A DNA stretch of 64,000 bases from Lactobacillus sp. PV034 (GTDB taxonomy: Bacteria > Bacillota > Bacilli > Lactobacillales > Lactobacillaceae). The translations under genes and the position numbers were made by a program. The notes under the pieces are model-generated. The model was not told where the DNA came from, made no database searches, and saw only the letters and a list, made by a program, of their open reading frames with translations. Shown here piece by piece: positions 39,075-45,272 of this stretch (position 1 is the stretch's first letter; every line of letters starts with the position of its first letter). Where the stretch lies: NCBI RefSeq assembly GCF_014522305.1, contig NZ_CP041982.1, positions 1,121,001 through 1,185,000 on the forward strand. The letters run 5' to 3'.

Positions 39075-39137
39075 CTTCCACCCAGTCATTCAAGTTACGA
39101 TTGGGATTAACGAGTTGGAGTCGTTAATCCCTTTTCT
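39051..39137 (-). ncRNA. Antisense RNA candidate to small-peptide locus 2
   Basis: Minus strand: -35 TTGAAA (39167-39172), exactly 17-base spacer, -10 TATAAT (39144-39149). The RNA, about 87 nt, covers the sense terminator and the 3' end of the peptide ORF and ends in the perfect stem AGCTAATC/GATTAGCT followed by T6-T7. Promoter and terminator are the best formed of all the antisense candidates here. Confidence 0.65.
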
Positions 39138-39204
39138 TTTACAATTATACAAATAGATTGGGGTATTTTCAAGATAGTGAGTCCTTTTTAAACTTAACAA
39201 AAAA

Positions 39205-39280
39205 GGCTTACTCTGAGTGGTGTCTGAGTAAGCATTTTTGCGTTCAGTCTATTGAAATTGTGAACATATCCTTAATTTAT
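39205..39280 (-). ncRNA. Small RNA candidate B
   Basis: Minus strand: -35 TTGAAT, 17-base spacer, -10 TATAAT (39287-39292). About 76 nt follow, with no ORF, ending in CTTACTC/GAGTAAG (39211-39236) and a T-run. Shares ATAAATTAAGGAT close to its 5' end with candidate A. The two RNAs bracket small-peptide locus 2. Confidence 0.55.
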
Positions 39281-39383
39281 AAGTTAATTATACATATTAT
39301 TCTGACTACATTCAATTCCTAAAATAGAATGTATTAAAATATGTACTTATATAATGACATAATGTAAATACGAGGTGATAAAA

Positions 39384-39560
39384 ATGAACAAAGAATATAT
39401 GCACCTGAATGCAGGAGATAAATTTAAAAAAACAATCTCTCCAGATGGTCAAGTACTTCCTTTTAAGAAGAAACAAAAAATAAGTGCCGCAACTTTAAAT
39501 ATGATTAACGCGCTCTTTGATGAAAACAAAGAATTGATGGAAAAGCTCAAAGATAAATGA
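39384..39560 (+). CDS. Small hydrophilic protein, unknown (58 residues)
   Basis: The ATG at 39384 follows CGAGGTGATAAAA; the GTG at 39375 overlaps the ribosome site and is less likely. The protein is charged, with a Lys-rich centre (FKKKQKISA) and a probable short C-terminal helix (NALFDENKELMEKLKDK). Upstream, ACATTC and GAATGT form an inverted repeat (39307-39331) just before A/T-rich promoter-like sequence. I do not recognise a family. It could be a small regulator, since a MazEF-like pair follows on the other strand. Confidence 0.55.
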   Translation: MNKEYMHLNAGDKFKKTISPDGQVLPFKKKQKISAATLNMINALFDENKELMEKLKDK

Positions 39561-39697
39561 AATACCTATCATAGGATTTGCCCCGGGGGTGGTCTTCTTT
39601 TTTATCATTATAATTTAAAATAAACAATTAATTGAAATTAACAAAAAAAGCCTTATACTGTTTATAGGATATATCAAAACAACATAAGACTTAATTA

Positions 39698-40027
39698 TTA
39701 GTAGGTAAGTGCAATGATCCTATCAACTTCTTTTACGAAGTCAGCTGGTGCCTTGCCTACTTTTTTATGTGGTCTGGAATTTAAGTCAATCGCTTTTTCT
39801 TGGGACAATAAAAGCTGACCGTGAACTGGCAGACCTTCTGGTAAATTTATATTTAAAGGGAAATCTTTAATTTTTGATGTAATAGGAACTATTTTATACA
39901 TTCCATTACACATCTTATTAAAACCATTATTAGAAACAATCATTGCTGGACGCATACCAGCCTGTTCATGTCCCTTTACTGGATTAAGATTTACCAAGAT
40001 TAAATCTCCCTTTTCTAAATAATTCAA
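39698..40027 (-). CDS. MazF/PemK-family endoribonuclease toxin
   Basis: MazF signatures: KGDLILVNLNPVKGHEQAGMRPAMIVS (first strands with the G-x-E-x-x-x-x-R-P motif), then IVPITSK, and GLPVHGQLLLSQEKAIDLNSR. These proteins cleave mRNA unless bound by their antitoxin. The TTG at 40027, spaced about 8 bases from AAAGGCGG, gives 109 residues, the usual length; a TTG at 40045 would be upstream of that site. The antitoxin gene ends 28 bases upstream of the chosen start, so the pair is a two-gene operon. Ends about 138 bases from the small protein at 39560, convergent. Confidence 0.88.
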   Translation of the reverse strand: MNYLEKGDLILVNLNPVKGHEQAGMRPAMIVSNNGFNKMCNGMYKIVPITSKIKDFPLNINLPEGLPVHGQLLLSQEKAIDLNSRPHKKVGKAPADFVKEVDRIIALTY

Positions 40028-40054
40028 TCTGTCACCGCCTTTCAATTATTTTTA

Positions 40055-40333
40055 TTACCAAATTTCTCTGCCTTGTGGTTCACCCCAGTCATATTCAACA
40101 GACTCATTAGGATGTTCTTTTTCCCAATCAGCCCAATACTTCTTATAATCAAAACCCTCAAATAGTTCTTCAATTGTTTGAGGCTTTTTCTTTTTTTCTA
40201 GAATAATATTTTTATTTTTATCAATTCTTACGATAAAAGTATCATCAGGTTTTACATGAGCTTCAGTTAAAATACTTTTGGGTAATCTTATACCTTGAGA
40301 GTTACCCCATTTTTTCAGTTTTACATTTTCCAT
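40055..40333 (-). CDS. MazE-like antitoxin (AbrB-type DNA-binding)
   Basis: A protein of 92 residues. The N-terminus VKLKKWGNSQGIRLPKSIL is the swapped-hairpin AbrB/MazE fold that binds operator DNA; the acidic, aromatic C-terminal half (IEELFEGFDYKKYWADWEKEH) would wrap around the toxin. ATG at 40333 follows TAAGGAG. Two direct repeats upstream (40373-40396) are the likely operator. Confidence 0.88.
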   Translation of the reverse strand: MENVKLKKWGNSQGIRLPKSILTEAHVKPDDTFIVRIDKNKNIILEKKKKPQTIEELFEGFDYKKYWADWEKEHPNESVEYDWGEPQGREIW

Positions 40334-40372
40334 AAAAAACTCCTTAGATCAAGTTCACGTGTTACAAGCTAA

Positions 40373-40396
40373 GTATAAACTATTGTATAAACTATG
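40373..40396. promoter_or_regulatory. Direct-repeat operator of the mazEF-like operon
   Basis: GTATAAACTATT and GTATAAACTATG stand directly side by side (12-base period), 40-60 bases upstream of the antitoxin start, where the promoter is expected. A MazE/AbrB-type protein could bind them for autorepression. Confidence 0.5.
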
Positions 40397-40408
40397 TAAA
40401 TAAAAATA

Positions 40409-40598
40409 AGCCATCCAGGAATAATCCTAGGTGGCTTGTCGCCTTCACGGCAAACTAGATAAGCGTAGCTATCTAATCCAGACATATCCACCGTGACGAG
40501 AAAAAGCATCATATTTAATTGATGTTCCAGCTGGGAAGGTGGTAATTAGTTTACTTTGCGTCATAACATCCCAGCGAAGATTAATTTGAGTACTTCAC
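40409..40598 (-). pseudogene. Remnant of a cell-wall hydrolase SH3 domain
   Basis: The minus strand from about 40598 reads TQINLRWDVMTQSKLITTF, then PAGTSIKYDAFSRHGGYVWI, ending in a stop at 40469. This pattern (N-L-R ... T-F-P-x-G-T ... YDA ... GGYVW) matches bacterial SH3 cell-wall-binding repeats of lactobacillar endolysins and muramidases. After a frameshift, ISYAYLVCREGDKP may continue it. A hairpin AAGCCA/TGGCTT (40409-40438) with T-rich tail may be its old terminator. No catalytic domain is left. Confidence 0.55.
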
Positions 40599-40699
40599 TA
40601 TTTCTAAAAAATATTGTATTAAATCATCATCTCAAAGCACTTCAATATTTCAGAGATAACTTTTATATTAGAATATAATTTCAAACTATCTATATTTCT

Positions 40700-41977
40700 T
40701 TATCCTTCACTTACTAAATCTGCATCTTCAAGATTATTTTTTTGCTTAAGCTTCATACTTACCCAACTTGCTACAACCAAAACAATCAAGATCAAACCCA
40801 ACAATCCCAATAAGGCGTAGTTCACATTAGTAAGACCAGAAATTGTTGTAAATAAAGTCGTTAGCGCTGGTGAAGACACCATGATAATTGAATTTAATAA
40901 GCCCATAGATGAAGCGAGAATTTTGCGATCAATTACTTCTACTAACCACTGAGTCATCTTAATTGAAGCCGTACTGATCACAACTGCTAAAGAGAAGTAT
41001 AAAGGTAAAATTACAAAAATATTTGCGACAAGTGCGGCAATAGTTGTGAATGCACTAAGAATGACGGCACTAATTATTAAAGTAAAAACTGAAATCTTTT
41101 TAAATAATTGTTGGCCAAACATACTTCCCAAGATAAAACCACAACTAACTACTACTCCAATAATAGCAATCGTAAAACTATAAGTAGAAATAATCATCGT
41201 AGTTTTGTGAGCTGCAATTACAATTGGGACTAAAGCGCCGATTACACCTAAGGTTCCATTTAGCATGGCAATTACCAAGATAATGGTAATTAAGCCGTGC
41301 TCTTTTTTTAGCTGCGTAAAGGAAGACTTCATTGTTGCCAAGAAATTTTGATCATTAACTTCTTCTGGTTTAACTGCTGCCTGGTCTTTTTTACGATACT
41401 TTAAGCCGATACTTGCATAGAGCAAGCCAGCAATTAAGAAAGTGGCCGCATTAACAAATGCCAAGTTTGAGTAAGATAAGAAAAGTAATAAACTTGCTCC
41501 TGCAAATTGAGCAACCATATTAATAATTTCACTTATTCCAGAAGTAAAACCTTCAGCTTCACCAAATTCTTTTTCACCAACTAGATTAACAATCAAAGGT
41601 GCAGTTAAGCCACCGGAATAGGAACCAAAAGTATCAGAAATCAAATTAATTCCAATTATCGCCAGCACAATATTCCATTGATTCAAATTACTAATTAATA
41701 AAAGTCCAACAATGCCATAAAGTACGAATCTACTGAAAGCCATCCAGACAATATTTCTAAATTTATTTTTAGTTTTATCAGCTAAATAACCAGCAAAAAT
41801 TTCAAATACTTTTGGAACTGACTCAGAAATTGCAATTAAAGAAAGAGCCAAAGAGTAATTCTTTAACTTACTAGCATAAGTCATTAAAGCAAGATAAAAG
41901 AGAATATCCCCTGCTCCTGAGAGAAAACTTGCAATAGAAAACTTACGATAATCTTTGTTTCTTAAAAATACATTCAT
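40700..41977 (-). CDS. Major facilitator superfamily transporter
   Basis: About 425 residues with 12 hydrophobic segments and the loop FAGYLADKTKNKFRN between helices 2 and 3 (MFS motif A-like). It resembles MFS exporters of the MdtG/YfiS type. The ATG at 41977 with AAGGAG is a better start than the TTG at 41986. Its divergent neighbour is an Rgg-like regulator with only about 95 bases between the starts, so it is probably the regulated target. Substrate unknown. Confidence 0.85.
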   Translation of the reverse strand: MNVFLRNKDYRKFSIASFLSGAGDILFYLALMTYASKLKNYSLALSLIAISESVPKVFEIFAGYLADKTKNKFRNIVWMAFSRFVLYGIVGLLLISNLNQWNIVLAIIGINLISDTFGSYSGGLTAPLIVNLVGEKEFGEAEGFTSGISEIINMVAQFAGASLLLFLSYSNLAFVNAATFLIAGLLYASIGLKYRKKDQAAVKPEEVNDQNFLATMKSSFTQLKKEHGLITIILVIAMLNGTLGVIGALVPIVIAAHKTTMIISTYSFTIAIIGVVVSCGFILGSMFGQQLFKKISVFTLIISAVILSAFTTIAALVANIFVILPLYFSLAVVISTASIKMTQWLVEVIDRKILASSMGLLNSIIMVSSPALTTLFTTISGLTNVNYALLGLLGLILIVLVVASWVSMKLKQKNNLEDADLVSEG

Positions 41978-42071
41978 AAAATCCAACTCCTTTTTAAGCT
42001 TGATTTAATCTTAACAAGGAAGTAGACTATTTTTTGAAAATGTCATATTTGAAATTTTGGAGGAGATTTTT

Positions 42072-42926
42072 ATGACAATTGGCGAGTTGCTAAAAGAATA
42101 CCGGATTAGGCAAGATAAAAAGCAAAAAGAATTTATCGGTAATATCATTAGTCCCTCTTATTACTCTAAAGTAGAAAAAGATTTACACCGAATTACTGTT
42201 GAAGATCTCACTGCTTTACTGCATTACAATAATATTCCCCTATGGGATTTCTTCAGTCGCTTAGATTCAAGTGATGAATTTAACCATCAACAAATCAAAA
42301 ATCTTAATGATATGATGCTTGATGCTTATTATTCAGGCGATAAAGAACGTTTTTCTGAAATTAGCAATTTAATTGATGAGAGCAACTTATCTCCTAAAGA
42401 TAAAGAGGAACAAAAATTACTAGTAGCTGGATGGGTAGAATCAATGAAGAATGAAGAGGATCCAGCCGATGAAGAATTACGTAATAAATTAAAAGAGAAA
42501 ATTTTTAGTATCCCTAATTTTAATGAAGATAAAATTGTTTTATTTTGTAATTTTATGGCATTTTATGACTTTGAGAGTAATAAAACAATTACTCGCCAAA
42601 TTATGCTTCAATATCAAAATACCCAAAACAGAAAGATTCAAGAGGATATCTTAGCTATTATAGGTAATATGCTGGCACTTATTACCATTAATAAGAAATA
42701 TGATCAAGCAGTTTTTTATATTGAAGCAGCTAACAAAATAAAAACTAGACCTGAGACTTTTTTCTATAAAAATATCATTTTCTTTCATGAAAACTTTATT
42801 AATTATCATTTAACAAATAATATTCTATATTTACAAAATTGCGAAAAAGCTGTTGAAGTAATCAATACATTGGGGATGTTAAACTATGCACATAAATTAA
42901 AAAAATTTTATCTTACATATAAATAA
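42072..42926 (+). CDS. Rgg/GadR/MutR-like transcriptional regulator
   Basis: A protein of 284 residues from ATG 42072 (site TTGGAGGAG). N-terminal XRE-type helix-turn-helix (IGELLKEYRIRQDKKQKEF ... ISPSYYSKVEKDLHRITVEDL), then an all-helical C-terminal domain with repeated TPR-like pairs, the plan of Rgg-family regulators that sense short peptides in streptococci and lactobacilli. Divergent from the MFS gene. No obvious peptide pheromone gene was found next to it. Terminated by GCCCGC/GCGAGC (42949-42976). Confidence 0.82.
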   Translation: MTIGELLKEYRIRQDKKQKEFIGNIISPSYYSKVEKDLHRITVEDLTALLHYNNIPLWDFFSRLDSSDEFNHQQIKNLNDMMLDAYYSGDKERFSEISNLIDESNLSPKDKEEQKLLVAGWVESMKNEEDPADEELRNKLKEKIFSIPNFNEDKIVLFCNFMAFYDFESNKTITRQIMLQYQNTQNRKIQEDILAIIGNMLALITINKKYDQAVFYIEAANKIKTRPETFFYKNIIFFHENFINYHLTNNILYLQNCEKAVEVINTLGMLNYAHKLKKFYLTYK

Positions 42927-42948
42927 AAATGTCATATGTAGAACTTAA

Positions 42949-42976
42949 AAAGCCCGCAAAATTGCGAGCTTTTCTT
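42949..42976 (+). terminator. Terminator of the Rgg-like gene
   Basis: AAGCCCGC/GCGAGCTT stem followed by a T-rich run, 23 bases after the stop codon. Confidence 0.7.
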
Positions 42977-43009
42977 CTTGTTCGTCTTCTATTCCGAACA
43001 TATTTTCGC

Positions 43010-43072
43010 TATAATTATTTCTGCAGAAAGTTTTATGAGCGGTGGTTGTTTTTCCTCCCGGAGGTGAGGCCT
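43010..43072 (+). promoter_or_regulatory. Promoter and sequestered ribosome site of the holin-like toxin
   Basis: TATAAT at 43010-43015 starts a short leader in which CCTCC and GGAGG are directly adjacent (CCTCCCGGAGGTG, 43054-43066), so the Shine-Dalgarno can be paired. The same ribosome-site context (GGAGGTGAGGCCTATG) as in the 36.9 and 38.9 kb loci precedes a leader ORF. Confidence 0.55.
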
Positions 43073-43103
43073 ATGGTCAATATACTAGTGAAAGGGTTCA
43101 ACC

Positions 43104-43193
43104 ATGTCGATTTACGATTGCATTTCTTTGATGCTTTCTTTTGGGATGTTCGTGTTAGCGTTGCTGACCTACATCGACAAGCACGACAAATAA
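43104..43193 (+). CDS. Putative holin-like toxin (29 residues)
   Basis: The peptide reads MSIYDCISLMLSFGMFVLAL and ends LTYIDKHDK. It matches the small Firmicutes peptides annotated as putative holin-like toxins (TxpA/BsrG-like): a polar start, one membrane helix and a charged end. It lies in a +1 frame inside a longer ORF starting at ATG 43073, which is the only one with a clear ribosome site, so coupling or re-initiation is likely, as in the other two leader loci. The mRNA terminator is AAGGAGACC/GGTCTCCTT (43287-43313). Confidence 0.8.
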   Translation: MSIYDCISLMLSFGMFVLALLTYIDKHDK

Positions 43194-43194
43194 A

Positions 43195-43250
43195 AAACGC
43201 CGCTCAATCTATTAACTTTGGAAGAGTTATTGAGCAACGTTTCTGACGTC
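43195..43250 (-). ncRNA. Antisense RNA candidate to the holin-like toxin
   Basis: On the minus strand GTTGCTCAAT/ATTGAGCGGC (43201-43242) forms a hairpin followed by GTTTTTTATT right at the toxin stop codon, a terminator in antisense direction. A -10-like TATTATTTA lies further right (about 43252-43262), without a clear -35. The RNA would overlap the toxin mRNA 3' region. The same sequence is kept in the copy at 44.2 kb. Confidence 0.45.
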
Positions 43251-43407
43251 TAAATAATATCGACCACCGCTCTTAAAGCGGGCTGCAAAGGAGACCTTTA
43301 GGTCTCCTTTTTTCATATAAATTATACCATATTTTTTCAATTAAAATTTCTTTTAGTGACTAAATGAAGTCAGAATGAAAAACAATTGTTCATTAATTGA
43401 GCGTAAA

Positions 43408-43782
43408 TTATTCATGCCCTACCATATCGTCAACATATTGTTGTAATTCATCCATTAATTGTACTCCAATATGATTAACTATTTTTCCATTACGCGAATC
43501 AAAATCAAAATTTTGAAGTTGCCATAAAACTATGTATCCTTTTACGCCACTTCCATTAATTCCTGGTATTAAAATTGATTTATAGCGTGGATTATCTTTA
43601 TACTTGCTCGATGTAGTTATTGGCATCCCTACAAACATATGAGTAGCTTCATTGTACTCAGTTGTACTCATGACCACATAATGTCGTCTTATATTTCCTT
43701 TGTTAGGATTATGACCACCCATTTCATGACCAGAATGTGGTTCTGCATCTACAACAACGATATCTCCCTTTTTAGGATACAT
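43408..43782 (-). CDS. PemK/MazF-family toxin
   Basis: A protein of 124 residues beginning MYPKKGDIVVVDAEPHSGHE, with RRHYVVMSTTEYN, MFVGMPITTS and a C-terminal helix. This fits the PemK/MazF endoribonuclease fold, more like the E. coli MazF/ChpB layout with a His-rich first loop. It starts 3 bases after the antitoxin stop codon, a tight operon. It is more diverged from the canonical family than the 39.7 kb toxin. Confidence 0.82.
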   Translation of the reverse strand: MYPKKGDIVVVDAEPHSGHEMGGHNPNKGNIRRHYVVMSTTEYNEATHMFVGMPITTSSKYKDNPRYKSILIPGINGSGVKGYIVLWQLQNFDFDSRNGKIVNHIGVQLMDELQQYVDDMVGHE

Positions 43783-43784
43783 TA

Positions 43785-44027
43785 TTAATCTATAACCTCA
43801 TGTCCTACAGATTTTACTGACTGCAATTCAGGATCGTTAGCTATATCCCTTTGATAGTCATAATTTTTCCAATCAGTAGTAGCAAAAATATTTTTTCTCT
43901 TAGTAATGGGCATAAAAACTATATCTGCACCATCATTTTTAACCATGTATTCATCACTAATTGTATTTATACCCTTAGGAACGGTCAAAGTCTTGGAATT
44001 ACCAACTTTTCTTAATTTAACAGTCAT
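43785..44027 (-). CDS. PemI/MazE-like antitoxin
   Basis: A protein of 80 residues with an AbrB-type start (VKLRKVGNSKTLTVPKGI), followed by an acidic tail with Trp and Tyr (TTDWKNYDYQRDIANDPEL) for toxin binding. ATG at 44027 preceded by GGAGATGGCTTAA. Autoregulation through the palindrome at 44047-44061 is likely. Confidence 0.82.
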   Translation of the reverse strand: MTVKLRKVGNSKTLTVPKGINTISDEYMVKNDGADIVFMPITKRKNIFATTDWKNYDYQRDIANDPELQSVKSVGHEVID

Positions 44028-44046
44028 TTAAGCCATCTCCATTCAT

Positions 44047-44061
44047 GTATACTAAGTATAC
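44047..44061. promoter_or_regulatory. Palindromic operator of the pemIK-like operon
   Basis: GTATAC-TAA-GTATAC, a 15-base palindrome 20 bases upstream of the antitoxin start, overlapping the expected promoter. Confidence 0.55.
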
Positions 44062-44147
44062 ACCGTAGAATTTCCCCTTTCAATTATTTTTATAAATCAT
44101 TTTGAGCCCGAATACATCTACCACTGGTTGCTCAAAATTAATTCAGA

Positions 44148-44346
44148 GACTGTATTTCCTTAATACTTTCGTTTGGGATGTTCGTGTTAGCTTTACTCAC
44201 CTACATCGACAAGCACGACAAATAAAAAACGCCGCTCAACTGATAACTTTGGACGAGTTAGTGAGCAACGTTTCTGACGTCTAAATAATATCGACCACCG
44301 CTCTTAAAGCGGGCTGCAAAGGAGACCTTTGGGTCTCCTTTTTTCA
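44148..44346 (+). pseudogene. Decayed second copy of the holin-like toxin locus
   Basis: From 44148 the plus strand keeps the frame CISLILSFGMFVLALLTYID, then KHDK and TAA (44225), but the start codon and leader are missing and a TAA lies just upstream. The following 120 bases, with the antisense terminator and the GGAGACC/GGTCTCC sense terminator (44319-44344), are almost identical to 43194-43313. The toxin is dead, but the antisense RNA could still be made. Confidence 0.7.
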
Positions 44347-44394
44347 TGTAAATTATATCACATTATTAACGTTTTTATATCCTATACTTCACTC

Positions 44395-45267
44395 TTATTC
44401 CCACAGAAAATTAATAATATCCCTTTCTACTTGTGAGTTAAAAGTTAATCTTCCATGCTCCGCATTATGCCCAGTATAAGTTAAAACTTGATAAGATTTT
44501 GCCCGATCTTGTACTAAATATCCTAAAGACAAACTGGAAACATTTTTTACTACTCCATCACTATTATTTTGAGTATTACCAATAATATTCAATACCTCTA
44601 CTTGATGAAGCGGATAGGTATGCCGTAGCTGCAACATTTGTTTATAAGCCTTGTTCATCTTATTAGGTTTACCATTCACTACTTTTAATCCCTTTGGCTG
44701 CGTCAAATCAGCGGTTAAGCCAGGTGAATCTACCCCATCGAAGTGGCCGGCAATATCTACTTGCTTTTGGAGTTGGGGCAAATTAGAATTAGTATCATTT
44801 TCTAACATATAATACATAATCGACATATTACCTAAAGAATGGCCCACCATATTCATTTTGGTAATGCCATACTTTTCTTGCAAAGCTTTGACAACATTAG
44901 TGGCGTAACGTCCCGCCTTATAAAAATCTATCTGCACATTATTCTTGTAGTTCACCATTACAATTGGGTTAACTGCGTTTTGCGGAATAGTTCCAACCAA
45001 TTTGACTTTTCCATCTGCATTCACATCAGCACGAATCACGCTATTAGTTACCCCTGCTTTTTCGGCAGCCTTAACCAATGATTCTTCACTATGATAATTA
45101 CTTAGTGCTCCGTGAAAATACAGGGTGGGGGTAGCTTTAACAACATAAGCTCGCGCAAAATGTTGTTCCTTAGGCTTTTTAGCAGACTGCGGTGTCTTAC
45201 TGCATCCCACCAATCCCAAAACTAAAGTCATCAAAAATAAAATTTTTACTAGCTTAATCTTTTTCAT
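44395..45267 (-). CDS. DUF915-type alpha/beta hydrolase lipoprotein
   Basis: A protein of 290 residues. Lipoprotein signal with lipobox LGLVGC (Cys near residue 22). Then TLYFHGALSNYHSEESLVKA, the nucleophile elbow GHSLGN (Ser near residue 145) and a late His (GHNAEHGRLTF) give an alpha/beta hydrolase of the DUF915 group found in lactobacilli and listeriae. It acts outside the membrane, substrate unknown. It follows the PLD-helicase gene by 5 bases on the same strand, so both are probably co-transcribed. Confidence 0.87.
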   Translation of the reverse strand: MKKIKLVKILFLMTLVLGLVGCSKTPQSAKKPKEQHFARAYVVKATPTLYFHGALSNYHSEESLVKAAEKAGVTNSVIRADVNADGKVKLVGTIPQNAVNPIVMVNYKNNVQIDFYKAGRYATNVVKALQEKYGITKMNMVGHSLGNMSIMYYMLENDTNSNLPQLQKQVDIAGHFDGVDSPGLTADLTQPKGLKVVNGKPNKMNKAYKQMLQLRHTYPLHQVEVLNIIGNTQNNSDGVVKNVSSLSLGYLVQDRAKSYQVLTYTGHNAEHGRLTFNSQVERDIINFLWE

Positions 45268-45272
45268 TATCT

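Noticed and set aside
42929..43246. A 105-codon ORF as the main gene at the holin-like locus
   Set aside because: Its first half precedes the predicted promoter, and its second half is the shadow frame of the 29-residue toxin and antisense RNA region. Only its inner ATG at 43073 may act as a leader start.
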